Source: JAAZLS01 sp964463285
GTDB lineage: Bacteria > Bacillota > Dethiobacteria > DTU022
Length of the DNA stretch: 47,425 nt
Reading direction: 5' to 3'
NCBI GenBank assembly: GCA_964463285.1
Contig: CAYXBB010000011.1
Location: forward strand, 1-47,425
Shown piece after piece: positions 8,446-16,810 of the stretch (within the stretch, counting starts at the first letter, position 1; the number at the start of each line of letters is the position of its first letter). Below the pieces are notes generated by a model, which saw only the letters and a list, made by a program, of their open reading frames with translations, ran no database searches and was not told the origin of the DNA. The position numbers and the translations under genes were made by a program.

Positions 8446-9710
8446 CGACCTGTTTCCTGGGACAGTCCCATTTGGCTGGCCGCTGTTTTAAAACAAACCA
8501 TTGGCGGTCTGACAGTTCCGGCTCCAATTTGCCCGATTCCGGCTTTTTTGTGAGCGATACCGGTGTTGATAATCGGTAAAATACCGGTATCAAGAACTTT
8601 TCGGATATCTATACCCAGTGGAGTCCCCCGGTAACCTAACAATGGAATCTTGTAAAGAGAATGTTCAGCAACGGTAATTTTGTACATATCCAATGTATAA
8701 TTTATGGCATCCTGAACTTCCAAACCTATAAAGCTACAAATTCCAGGAGCGGCGGCCATGGCGAAGCCCCCGATGCCTGCGGCCTCTGAAATATAAGAAT
8801 CCCCCATGACGGTACTGGCATCTTCTTTACTGAAACCCTTAAAATAATTGCCCTCCGCATATCCTATCGGTCCCAATATCCACTGATTACCCAGGCCGGC
8901 AACTTTTATTCCCAGGTTAACCCCGTTGGTAGCCATACAGGTGACAATTGTGCTACTAGGAATATCAACCACCGGATCCATGGTGGCCTTGCTTATTCCC
9001 ATAGAAAGGTTCAGGAAAAAATGATCATTGCCATCCATAAAAGAAAGAGCTTCTGCAATATCCTCACGAGAAAAATCAGTTTTAACCAGCCACGGAGCTA
9101 TATTGCGGATAAACAGGCCGGTTGAAGCCTTGTTGCGATTGTGGCACTCGTCTCCCCGTTGTATACCCCGAGACATCAAGGCTGTAACATTGATCGGGCC
9201 ACTTAGCGCAATTGCTTCCTTTAACATTGGTCCAAGTACCCGCTCTATCCATTTCAACCTTTTTATTACACTTTGATCATTTGCACCAAAACGCAGTGTT
9301 TTACCCAGTCCCTCATTGATTGTAACAAAAGATTTGTTTTTGAAAGCCTGATTTTCATAAACCAATACCGGCATTGAGGGAGAAATAATTCCGGCCATCG
9401 GTCCCAAAGCCGAGTGGCTGTGGGCAGAAGAAAATTCAACAGCTCCGGAATCGGCCAACTGGCGCGCTTTTTCTAAATTTGGCGCCCAACCTTCGTAGAC
9501 CAGGGCGCCACAGATTGCACTTTGCATTGTTTCACGCATATCCGCCCAATCCAGCGGAGGGCCGCTGTGAAGAATACATTTCCCTTTTAGAAAGGGGATC
9601 TCCTTATTTGCTACACTTACATCGGTCAGGAATACCTTCGACCTCAGGATCCTGTCAATTACTTCCCCATTGGCTTTTTCGATTTTTTCAATGGAACCCA
9701 ATTTCCCCAA
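8442..9710 (-). CDS. DUF1116 family protein (YlbE/AllG-like)
   Basis: A 422-residue protein matching the DUF1116 (YahG/YlbE) family: GPPLDWADM and CGALVYEGWA near the N-terminus, HSHSALGPMAGIIS around residue 97, and GDECHNRN near residue 178. In Escherichia coli a DUF1116 protein (YlbE, AllG) acts with FdrA and YlbF as oxamate carbamoyltransferase in allantoin breakdown. Here no FdrA or YlbF homologue is visible, so the role may differ. It starts at TTG 9710 behind AGGAAAGGA, 28 bases after ridA, and overlaps hdrA by four bases. It probably works on a nitrogen-rich, carbamoyl-type intermediate of the same pathway; that is inference from context. Confidence 0.8.
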   Translation of the reverse strand: MGKLGSIEKIEKANGEVIDRILRSKVFLTDVSVANKEIPFLKGKCILHSGPPLDWADMRETMQSAICGALVYEGWAPNLEKARQLADSGAVEFSSAHSHSALGPMAGIISPSMPVLVYENQAFKNKSFVTINEGLGKTLRFGANDQSVIKRLKWIERVLGPMLKEAIALSGPINVTALMSRGIQRGDECHNRNKASTGLFIRNIAPWLVKTDFSREDIAEALSFMDGNDHFFLNLSMGISKATMDPVVDIPSSTIVTCMATNGVNLGIKVAGLGNQWILGPIGYAEGNYFKGFSKEDASTVMGDSYISEAAGIGGFAMAAAPGICSFIGLEVQDAINYTLDMYKITVAEHSLYKIPLLGYRGTPLGIDIRKVLDTGILPIINTGIAHKKAGIGQIGAGTVRPPMVCFKTAASQMGLSQETGR

Positions 9711-9738
9711 TTCCTTTCCTCATTAAGAAATAATGTTA

Positions 9739-10122
9739 TTATTCCAGCACGGCAATGCCGTTGATTTCGATAAGAATCTCATCCATGCAGAGCCTGTTAA
9801 TCTCAACAATAGTGCTTGCCGGCGGATTGCTTGCAAAATATTCTTTCCGGACCCGGGCGAAATCCGACCGGTTTTTCATATCGGTAACAAATACGGTAAT
9901 GCTGGCCAGATCTTTTACTGTTGCCCCACCGGCCTCAAGCATTGCCATCAAATTGTCCAGGCTCTGTTTTGCCTGCAGACAGAAATCATCCTTGCCGACC
10001 AACTCTCCTTTAGCGTCAAGGGCAATCTGCCCTGAAACAAATAACATATTACCCCTTCGCGTGGCCTGTGACCAGGTGCCATCCGTGGAGGCGACTTTAT
10101 CGGTGACCAAAATACGCTTCAT
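9739..10122 (-). CDS. RidA/YjgF family enamine/imine deaminase
   Basis: A 127-residue member of the RidA (YjgF/YER057c/UK114) family, which hydrolyses reactive enamines and imines; in the Rut uracil pathway the relative RutC acts on aminoacrylate-type intermediates. Visible family features are FVSGQIALD near residue 28, the LDNLMAMLEAGGATVKDL-like helix, and RxxYF..NPPASTIVE near residues 90-106, which contains the conserved Arg and the typical PAST motif. Start ATG follows AAAGGTGG by nine bases. It is first in the minus-strand operon, so it is transcribed with the DUF1116 and HdrA genes from the divergent promoter region. A role in clearing an unstable enamine formed by ring opening is plausible. 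Confidence 0.9.
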   Translation of the reverse strand: MKRILVTDKVASTDGTWSQATRRGNMLFVSGQIALDAKGELVGKDDFCLQAKQSLDNLMAMLEAGGATVKDLASITVFVTDMKNRSDFARVRKEYFASNPPASTIVEINRLCMDEILIEINGIAVLE

Positions 10123-10517
10123 CTACATAAACCACCTTTCCCAAACAAATTGATTTACCCTTTTAATGAAATTATTTTTGCTAAGTGCTTATTACGACTA
10201 GCACGGATTAAGTGCCTTGCAAATTAATTTCAATGTTCCATATAAATATTTGGGAAATACAACAAGGTAACCACAAAACAAAACCGGTATAAGAATATCC
10301 GGAGGAGTTTTTCAGAAATTTTCAGGGGAGATGTATCTTGGAATATATTATATAAATATAGCCATATGCTTGTGATGGTTTACAAAGGGGGATTAAGCCG
10401 CCGCGTTTAAGTTCTTAACCGGTAAGCGTGGTAAGGGGCATTTTGTTCGGGCTGGGGCTTGTGTAGATAAGCCTGGCAAAAAATTTAGGTAATCAATAAT
10501 CTGAGGGGGTTGAAAAG
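10123..10517. other. Divergent control region between the two Hdr/hydrolase operons
   Basis: 395 bases separate ridA (minus) from the molybdoenzyme gene (plus). It is A/T-rich in its left half (for example an ATATATTATATAAATATAG-type stretch near 10340-10360) and must hold two promoters, but no standard pair of boxes stands out. Two copies of AACCGGT (10282-10288 and 10417-10423) match the core of the palindrome upstream of pucR. The plus operon's ribosome site is GAGGGGG at 10502-10508. No gene was seen in it. Confidence 0.5.
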
Positions 10518-12740
10518 ATGGCAAGGGAAAAACATTGGCTGGATGACCCGGATGTCCAGGTAATTAAAACCACCTGCGGCACCTGTCACTGTGAATGCGG
10601 TTGCCTGGCCTACGTAAAGGATGGGAAGATAATTCATATTGAAGGCGATCCGGATCATATCCAGAATGAAGGAGCCTTCTGTCCCAAGGGTTTCGGATTT
10701 TTGGAACAGCAGTATCATCCGGACCGTCTGCTTTATCCGTTGAAAAGAGTGGGTCCCCGGGGCGGGGGCAAATGGGAGCGTATCACTTGGAAACAGGCAA
10801 TTTCTGAAATTTCCACCAAAATAAAAGAATTAAAAGCCGAGTATGGTCCTACTTCAATTGCCTGGGGAATCGGAGATGGCGATCGGGATAACAATTTATG
10901 CAACCTGGCCTGGCTGTTTGGGATTGGCAGTCCTCATCAATTTGGTGATGATGCCTGTTATTGTTTGCGTCCGGCTACCATTGCAGATAAGGCTACCTGG
11001 GGGCAAAGCAATACCTGGGAAGTTGGGCCGGATTTTGTAAACACCAAATTGGCTATCTGCTGGGGTGGAAACCCGGTGGAATCACATCTTTGCTCAAAGG
11101 GAAGGGAAATTTTTAGGGGATATGATAGGGGCGCCCGGGTGATGGTTATCGATCCCCGGTTAACAAAAACTGCCTCCCTTGCCGATCTGTGGTTGCAAAT
11201 TAGGCCGGCCACAGATGCTGCGCTTGCCTTGGGGATGGCCAACTTCATCATTAAACACGAGCTTTACAATAAGAAATTTGTTGCGGAGCACACGGTGGGC
11301 TTTGAGGAATACAAGAAAAGAGTTAGGGAATATCCTTTAGAAAAGGTGTCGGAAATCACCTGGCTTCCTGTGGAAAAAATTAAACAGGCCGCTATCATGA
11401 TGGCCAAGTATCGCCCGGCAGCGCTTTATCACCGGATGGGCACGAACATGAATACAAACAATGTACAAAACCTGAGGGCGGTTGACTGCCTGCATGCCCT
11501 CTTTGGAGATATCGATATACCGGGAGGCAACTTGTTGCCGTCACCGTCACCGTTCCCACGGCCGGCAAGTTTTTATTCCATTCAGTCGGTAAAGGGCGAT
11601 CACGGGGGAGCGCCTCCTCGGGAAATTGCTCTTCAACGTCCGGGAGCGAGGGAATTTCCCATAAACTTCGATCCGGATTCTCCGGTATCCTGGAGGTTGG
11701 ACATGCATCCGCACATGGGGTTGGACTATTTTCTAGATGGGCGGATTAAAGCAGTCGTGTTTTCAATGGACCCGGTAATGGGTCTGCAGAATTCCCATAA
11801 GGTATTCAAAGCAATCAATGCGTTGGAACTGTCTGTAGTTATGGACCATTTCATGTCACCGACTGCGCAAATATCCGATTACGTCCTGCCAATAGCCACC
11901 TGGCTGGAAAGGGATTGGGCCCATGACACCCACTATATTAACTATGTGGGTCTTGGCCAGAAAGTGGTTGATCCTCCCGGGGAAGCGCTCGATGAACGGG
12001 ATGTCGGCGGGCGATTGGCCCGGGCGCTGGATGCCAAGACCTTTATAGATGTATCAAGCGTGGAAGCCTATAATGACTGGCGCTTAAAACCTATGGGGAT
12101 AACATTTGATGACTTGAAAGAGAAAGAAATAATTGGTCCCTGGGAAATGAAATATAAAAAATATGAGGAGATTGGTTTCCAGACTGATTCCTGGAAGGTG
12201 GAATTTGCTTCTTCTTTGTTTAAGAAATACGGTTATGATCCCCTCCCCTCATATTCACCGCCCCACGACAGCTTGGAATCTGAACATGCCAAGGAATATC
12301 CGATGGTGTTTATTTCAGGGTGCAGGAATGTTCAGTATATGCATAGTGCACACCGTAATCTCACCTATTGCCGTGAGCTGGCAAAAGACCCTTATGTAAC
12401 TATTCACCCCGATACGGCGGCAGACTATGGAATCGAAGAGGGAGATTGGGTTTGGATTTCCACGCCCTTCAGCGATCAGAACAATATTCATCCCGTGCGG
12501 CAAAGGGCTAAACTAAGTAAAGAGATTCACCCGAGGGTAATTCATGCCATGTCTCACTGGTATTACCCGGAACAGGATTGTGAGCCCTCCCGCTGGTTTG
12601 AATTCAATATTAACAGCATAATAACCGACCAGCCTCCGTACGATCCAATTTCAGGTTCGCCGATGATCCGGGGCGGGGTATGCAAAATTAAAAAAATGAA
12701 AGAGGGAGAAAAATGGGTGAACACGGGCTCTATGGACTAA
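10518..12740 (+). CDS. Cytoplasmic molybdopterin oxidoreductase, DMSO-reductase/formate-dehydrogenase family
   Basis: Catalytic subunit (740 residues) of a Mo- or W-bis-pterin enzyme. The N-terminal [4Fe-4S] motif is C20-x2-C23-x3-C27-x27-C55, followed by the typical CPKG. A DACYC motif at residues 146-149 is where the family carries its metal ligand, so Cys147 or Cys149 is the likely ligand; no in-frame TGA suggests selenocysteine. Later family segments include VIDPRLTKTA, GNPVESH and the C-terminal molydopterin-dinucleotide-binding domain (from about residue 600). There is no Tat signal, so it should act in the cytoplasm. It overlaps the ferredoxin-subunit gene by 28 bases and leads the operon carrying the lipoyl carrier and HdrC/HdrB. 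Its substrate cannot be told from the sequence; a redox step on a heterocycle or formate are both possible. Confidence 0.88.
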   Translation: MAREKHWLDDPDVQVIKTTCGTCHCECGCLAYVKDGKIIHIEGDPDHIQNEGAFCPKGFGFLEQQYHPDRLLYPLKRVGPRGGGKWERITWKQAISEISTKIKELKAEYGPTSIAWGIGDGDRDNNLCNLAWLFGIGSPHQFGDDACYCLRPATIADKATWGQSNTWEVGPDFVNTKLAICWGGNPVESHLCSKGREIFRGYDRGARVMVIDPRLTKTASLADLWLQIRPATDAALALGMANFIIKHELYNKKFVAEHTVGFEEYKKRVREYPLEKVSEITWLPVEKIKQAAIMMAKYRPAALYHRMGTNMNTNNVQNLRAVDCLHALFGDIDIPGGNLLPSPSPFPRPASFYSIQSVKGDHGGAPPREIALQRPGAREFPINFDPDSPVSWRLDMHPHMGLDYFLDGRIKAVVFSMDPVMGLQNSHKVFKAINALELSVVMDHFMSPTAQISDYVLPIATWLERDWAHDTHYINYVGLGQKVVDPPGEALDERDVGGRLARALDAKTFIDVSSVEAYNDWRLKPMGITFDDLKEKEIIGPWEMKYKKYEEIGFQTDSWKVEFASSLFKKYGYDPLPSYSPPHDSLESEHAKEYPMVFISGCRNVQYMHSAHRNLTYCRELAKDPYVTIHPDTAADYGIEEGDWVWISTPFSDQNNIHPVRQRAKLSKEIHPRVIHAMSHWYYPEQDCEPSRWFEFNINSIITDQPPYDPISGSPMIRGGVCKIKKMKEGEKWVNTGSMD

Positions 12741-13291
12741 GAGTATTTAGCGATATGTGTGTTGGATGTCCAAATTGCATGATAGCCTGCAAGGCATTTA
12801 AACAAATAACTGTCATGGATGTTAATCCACTGGAGATCGAAAAGGTATTTGAGGAAACACCTGAGGGAGATGTAAAACTTTCGTTTGTGGTGAAAAGCTG
12901 CCAGCAGTGTGAAGATCCGAAATGCCTTGAAGCCTGCACGGATGGGGCGCTGACGGTAAATGAATATGGAGTAGTGGTTGTTGACGAAGAAAAATGTACC
13001 GGTTGCAAAAAATGTGTTAAGGCCTGCCCGTACGATGCAATCAAATATGACAAAGTGAAAAAATCTGTAGTCAAATGTGATCTCTGTTATGAAAGAACGA
13101 AACGAGGACTTCAGCCGGCCTGTGTTCAGGCATGTCCGGCTAAAGTAGTGTATGTTGGGAAAGTTAAAGATATCGAATCACAAATTGAAAAAAGACGTCA
13201 AGAGATTAAAAACCAGCGGGAGCGGATAAAAAAAGATATGGAAACCAGGTGGTCCGAGGCTGGAATTGATGTGCCCTATTTTGACATATAA
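12713..13291 (+). CDS. Four-cluster ferredoxin-type electron-transfer subunit (DmsB/HybA-like)
   Basis: A 192-residue iron-sulfur subunit with sixteen Cys residues arranged for four [4Fe-4S] clusters: C16/19/22/26, C63/66/71/75, C95/98/101/105 and C122/125/137/141. This is the DmsB/NrfC/FdhB pattern, the standard partner of DMSO-reductase-family molybdoenzymes. It has no signal or membrane anchor and ends in a charged helix (residues 150-180) that may bind a partner. The ATG lies inside the end of the molybdoenzyme gene behind GAGGGAG, so the two are translated together. It is likely the relay that passes electrons between the molybdoenzyme and the Hdr proteins encoded in the same operon; no membrane quinone module is present. 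Confidence 0.9.
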   Translation: MGEHGLYGLRVFSDMCVGCPNCMIACKAFKQITVMDVNPLEIEKVFEETPEGDVKLSFVVKSCQQCEDPKCLEACTDGALTVNEYGVVVVDEEKCTGCKKCVKACPYDAIKYDKVKKSVVKCDLCYERTKRGLQPACVQACPAKVVYVGKVKDIESQIEKRRQEIKNQRERIKKDMETRWSEAGIDVPYFDI

Positions 13292-13323
13292 ATCAGAAGG
13301 CATTGAGAAGAGGTGAGATCTGC

Positions 13324-13770
13324 ATGGCGGTAGTAGAAGGTTTCGAGTTACCGGATGACTTGTATTATTATCCCGAAACTCTATGTTGGGCCAAAAAAGA
13401 AAAGGATGGCAAGATCCGGGTAGGACTGACCGCCCACGCGGTGGATTTGGCGGGCAAGATATCCAATATCCGGGTCCGGCCGGTGGGGTTTGACCTTATA
13501 CCTGGAAAAACTTTTGGAACGCTGGAAACTTTCAAGTGGGTTGGGCCTTTAAAATCACCGGTAGGCGGGACTATCGTTGAGGTAAACTCGGAACTCTTAG
13601 CGGACTTTAATAAACTTGCCCAATCTCCTTATGGTGATGGGTGGTTGATCTGTGTGGAAGGCACCGAGAATTTGGATAATGAGCTGTCGGCCCTGTTGTA
13701 CGGAGAAGATGCCGTTAACTGGCAACGGGAAGAGATACTCAAGGCCCAAGAGAAATCTCTAACCGAATAG
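13324..13770 (+). CDS. GcvH-like lipoyl-carrier protein (LbpA-type)
   Basis: A 148-residue protein related to glycine cleavage H protein, carrying a lipoyl group on a lysine. The lipoyl domain is clear: KIRVGLTAHAVDLAG near residues 30-44, then GTLETFKWVGPLKSPVGG, in which K71 is the expected lipoylation site, and the H-protein end NKLAQSPYGDGWLICVE. No glycine cleavage P or T gene is present. Instead it sits directly between the molybdoenzyme pair and hdrC, and the lipoyl-assembly genes lie a few kilobases downstream. In sulfur oxidizers a similar lipoate-binding protein (LbpA) serves an Hdr-like complex. A role as dithiol/disulfide carrier for the Hdr proteins encoded here is inferred. The frame extends to 13303, but ATG 13324 fits the ribosome site GAGGTG. 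Confidence 0.85.
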   Translation: MAVVEGFELPDDLYYYPETLCWAKKEKDGKIRVGLTAHAVDLAGKISNIRVRPVGFDLIPGKTFGTLETFKWVGPLKSPVGGTIVEVNSELLADFNKLAQSPYGDGWLICVEGTENLDNELSALLYGEDAVNWQREEILKAQEKSLTE

Positions 13771-13799
13771 CACGAAGCCTATACAGGAGGAACAATCCG

Positions 13800-14291
13800 G
13801 TGGAAAAACTATTGAAAGAAGAAAAATATGAGGCGGCTCAATTTATTCTTGATCAGCTAAAGATAGATTATCTATCGGGTTGTTATCAGTGTGGGATGTG
13901 TACAAATTCCTGTCCGGTCAGTAATATTAACCCCGAGTTTAATCCCCGGTTAATCATGCACAAGCTGGCGCTTGGCCTGATTGAGGAGTTGGCCCTGTCC
14001 AAGGAAATTTGGTTATGTTCCCATTGTTATGTTTGCCAGGAAAGATGCCCACAGCAGGTCGCTATTTCAGACCTGTTTAGTGCCTTGCAAAACATGGCGG
14101 TAATAGAATTGGGTAGGGTTAACCCGGGGTTAATAAAAGTTGTGCAGTATATGCAAAATTACGGTGGATTATATGAGTTGGATGACTTTGTTAACGATGA
14201 TCGCGAAGCGATTGGTTTACCGTTAAAAGAACAAAGCAATGATCTAAAAGTGATAATTAATAGCGGGCCTTTGAAAAATTTAAAAACTTAG
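13800..14291 (+). CDS. HdrC-like ferredoxin subunit
   Basis: Heterodisulfide reductase subunit C-type protein, 163 residues. Two [4Fe-4S] motifs are intact: C28-x2-C31-x2-C34-x3-C38 and C73-x2-C76-x2-C79-x3-C83, with the HdrC-like spacing and the sequence NPRLIMHKLALG between them. In known complexes HdrC passes electrons from HdrA to the disulfide-active HdrB. It starts at GTG 13800 behind AGGAGG (13785-13790), 29 bases after the lipoyl-carrier gene. Unusually, hdrC is separated from hdrB by two hydrolase genes in the same operon. Confidence 0.88.
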   Translation: MEKLLKEEKYEAAQFILDQLKIDYLSGCYQCGMCTNSCPVSNINPEFNPRLIMHKLALGLIEELALSKEIWLCSHCYVCQERCPQQVAISDLFSALQNMAVIELGRVNPGLIKVVQYMQNYGGLYELDDFVNDDREAIGLPLKEQSNDLKVIINSGPLKNLKT

Positions 14292-14391
14292 TCAAATTTG
14301 GCCGGTTATTTGCAGGGAGGTGAGCGGGAAGCAGAAGAGAAGTGCTAACGGTGGATAGTACTTTATTTAAATTACTACAAGGAGGAAAATC

Positions 14392-15159
14392 ATGGCTTTA
14401 AAAATTATTGACTTATCGATGCACACTGATGGAGATCCCCATCCCCTGATTAATGCCAAGCTGACCCGTTTAGGGCATGAGTTGGGCGCGCTTGAAGATC
14501 AGAAACATTTTGGGATAGATCCTAACGACTGGCCAAACAAGGGAATGAGTTATGCGGATGATTTTATAGAAATGAGTACTCATACTGGTACTCATATGGA
14601 CTCGCCATACCATATGACTCCAACTTCTGAAGGGAAGCCGGCAAAGACTATTGATGAATGGCCGTTGGAATGGTGTATGGGAGACGGTGTAGTGCTGGAT
14701 ATTTCAGATATTCCCAACGGGTATGAGTTAAGCCTGGAAGAAGTTAAGGAAAGATTCAAAAAGATGGGCTATCAATTAAAGCCCCGCGATATCGTTTTAA
14801 CCATGACCGGCAATGATAAGTTCTGGGGCAAACCTGAATATGGTTTGCGGGGCGGCCATTTGGGCCGTGAGGCGTTAAAATGGATTCTGGATCACGATAT
14901 CAAGCTGGTAGGCACCGATTCCTGGAGCTTCGACCGGGCCTATGAATATTGGTCGGCGGATTATAAAAAACATGGCAATGATCCCAAGTACCTTTGGCCC
15001 TGCCATCTTCTGTGCATTGACAAGGAATATGCTCATCTGGAGAAACTGGCAAACCTGGACAAACTGCCTCCCTATGGGTTTAAATTCCAGGCCTTCCCAA
15101 TCAAGTTTTACAAGGGCACTGCAGGTTTTGTGCGGGCCGTTGCTTTTGTAGAGGAGTAG
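14392..15159 (+). CDS. Cyclase-family metal-dependent hydrolase (KynB/isatin-hydrolase-like)
   Basis: A 255-residue member of the cyclase family (PF04199), which includes kynurenine formamidase and isatin hydrolase; these open or cleave amide bonds using a bound metal. The signature H64-T-G-T-H68-x-D70-x-P72-x-H74 is intact, with a second conserved region RDIVLTMTGND near residues 137-147 and GTDSWSFDRA near residues 179-188. The start ATG follows AAGGAGG. It is encoded within the Hdr/lipoyl-carrier operon, between hdrC and an amidohydrolase gene. Cleavage of a cyclic amide or N-formyl-type bond in the heterocycle pathway is inferred; the substrate is unknown. Confidence 0.86.
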   Translation: MALKIIDLSMHTDGDPHPLINAKLTRLGHELGALEDQKHFGIDPNDWPNKGMSYADDFIEMSTHTGTHMDSPYHMTPTSEGKPAKTIDEWPLEWCMGDGVVLDISDIPNGYELSLEEVKERFKKMGYQLKPRDIVLTMTGNDKFWGKPEYGLRGGHLGREALKWILDHDIKLVGTDSWSFDRAYEYWSADYKKHGNDPKYLWPCHLLCIDKEYAHLEKLANLDKLPPYGFKFQAFPIKFYKGTAGFVRAVAFVEE

Positions 15160-15193
15160 GCAATAACAAAATTATAACATGGAGGAAGTAGCA

Positions 15194-16684
15194 GTGAGAA
15201 ATATCGATTTACTAGTTAAAAACGCCAAGTATGTCATGACCATGAATCCTGAGCGTGACATTTTGTCGGGAGCCTCGATTGCCGTAGATAAAGGCAAAGT
15301 TATTGAAATTGGAAGAGCGGACGATATCAACAAAAAGTACGAAGCCCGGAAAGTAATAAATGCTGAGAATTTTTTTGTAACCCCGGGATTTGTTAATTCC
15401 CACGTTCACCTGGATTCCTGTTATGACAAAAGCATGCTGGATGATGTACCGGTAGTACCGTGGTGTGAAAGATATTTCTCTTATTCCTACGGTGCTCTTA
15501 CCCCGGAAAACCTTTATTATGCCGCGCTAACCACATTGATTAAATGCCTAAAATCCGGAAATACAACTGTGGTAGATTGCGGGACTATTAATACTTTGGA
15601 GGATTCTGTTGCTGAGGCTGTCAAGGACATAGGCATGCGAGCCGTGCTCGGGCGCAATCTGATGGATATTCACACTTCAACCAGCTCAAGCTACGTTTCT
15701 TACGATGCCTTTAACGAAATAGCCGATCGCTTTCGTGAAGACACCGATACCTGCCTGACGAGATCCGAGGATTTTATCAAAAAATGGGAAGGCAAGGCTG
15801 ATGGCCGGATCAAGGCATGGCTGGACTTGCAGCAAGTATGCAATGTATCCCCAGAATTATGCAAAGGTGTACGACAGCTGGCTGACAAATACAAAGTGGG
15901 GATCCTCACTCACGCTGCGGTTAGCCTGGATATGGTAGAGATGACCCGCAAGCGTTTCGGCAGCAAAGATATTGTTTACCTTTATGAGCAAGGCTGCCTG
16001 GGGCCTGACTTTATGGCTGCCCACATGGGGCATGTAAATGGTCAGGAAATGAAATTGCTGGCCGAAACCAATTCTAATGTAGCTCATGTGCCTGGATCGA
16101 GTTTGCATGGTGTATATTCGGCCTGTTCGCACCGCGGCAGGATTGTGGAAATGCATTCCATGGGTATCAATATTGGAGTTGGCAATGATGAAGATTCAAC
16201 CGGCACCTGCCATGATATCGTAAGGGATATCTGGGCGGTTTCCGTGGTGCATGCCGAAGCCAGGGATCCCTGGGTTTTCCCGAACCGGGAATATTTCATG
16301 CTTGCAACCAACGAGCCCAACCCGGTGGCTATTGAAATGGTTACTGTAAACGGGGCAAAAGCGGCAATGTGGGATAAGGAGATCGGCTCTCTTGAACTAA
16401 ACAAACAAGCTGACATGGCTATGTACGATCTCACTCAGTTTCCATGGATCCCGACCTGCCGGGAAAATGTAATTAATAACTTTGTTTACAATGGTACTGG
16501 TCAAACCTGTGATACGGTGGTAGTAGCCGGTAATGTGCTTATGGAAGGACGCAAGATCCTTACAATTGACGAGGAAGCAGTTCTGAAGAAGGCTCAGGAA
16601 TACGGCGAAAAGATTATACCGACCGCACCGTGGCTGAAAAAACCGGAAATCTGGGAACTCAAGTGGGTTAAAGAAGAGGACTAA
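15194..16684 (+). CDS. Amidohydrolase of the AtzB/TrzN/SsnA-like deaminase type
   Basis: A 496-residue metal-dependent hydrolase of the amidohydrolase superfamily, most like the subgroup containing chlorohydrolases, guanine deaminase and SsnA. The N-terminal beta-sandwich part is followed by the HxH metal motif in NSHVHLDS, a later His in THAAVS, AHMGHVNGQE, and the Asp-containing GVGNDEDSTGT near the end of the barrel. These enzymes deaminate or hydrolyse rings such as guanine, triazines or hydroxylated N-heterocycles. The frame opens at ATG 15179, but GGAGG at 15181-15185 lies inside that stretch and correctly spaces the GTG at 15194. It follows the cyclase by 34 bases. The substrate cannot be assigned. 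Confidence 0.86.
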   Translation: MRNIDLLVKNAKYVMTMNPERDILSGASIAVDKGKVIEIGRADDINKKYEARKVINAENFFVTPGFVNSHVHLDSCYDKSMLDDVPVVPWCERYFSYSYGALTPENLYYAALTTLIKCLKSGNTTVVDCGTINTLEDSVAEAVKDIGMRAVLGRNLMDIHTSTSSSYVSYDAFNEIADRFREDTDTCLTRSEDFIKKWEGKADGRIKAWLDLQQVCNVSPELCKGVRQLADKYKVGILTHAAVSLDMVEMTRKRFGSKDIVYLYEQGCLGPDFMAAHMGHVNGQEMKLLAETNSNVAHVPGSSLHGVYSACSHRGRIVEMHSMGINIGVGNDEDSTGTCHDIVRDIWAVSVVHAEARDPWVFPNREYFMLATNEPNPVAIEMVTVNGAKAAMWDKEIGSLELNKQADMAMYDLTQFPWIPTCRENVINNFVYNGTGQTCDTVVVAGNVLMEGRKILTIDEEAVLKKAQEYGEKIIPTAPWLKKPEIWELKWVKEED

Positions 16685-16697
16685 AGTTGATAATGTT

Positions 16698-16749
16698 AAG
16701 TCTGCATTCCAGAGGCCCTAGAAAATATCTTGGGCCTCTGGAAAGACTT
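16698..16749 (+). other. Strong hairpin between the amidohydrolase and HdrB genes
   Basis: TTCCAGAGGCCC (16707-16718) pairs perfectly with GGGCCTCTGGAA (16732-16743), and AAGTCT (16698-16703) can pair with AGACTT (16744-16749) outside a three-base bulge, giving about 18 pairs. There is no T tract, so a normal intrinsic terminator is unlikely. It may protect or process the operon mRNA and set the amount of hdrB and downstream product. Confidence 0.55.
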
Positions 16750-16810
16750 TAGATCAAAACATAGCGGTCAGGTAATGACAATGACAATGAAAAAGCAAGA
16801 AGAGATGGCA

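Noticed and set aside
10518..12740. Selenocysteine formate dehydrogenase
   Set aside because: The frame has no in-frame TGA, and the likely metal ligand region contains Cys.
13324..13770. Part of a glycine cleavage system
   Set aside because: No GcvT, GcvP or dihydrolipoyl dehydrogenase gene is nearby, and the neighbours are Hdr subunits.
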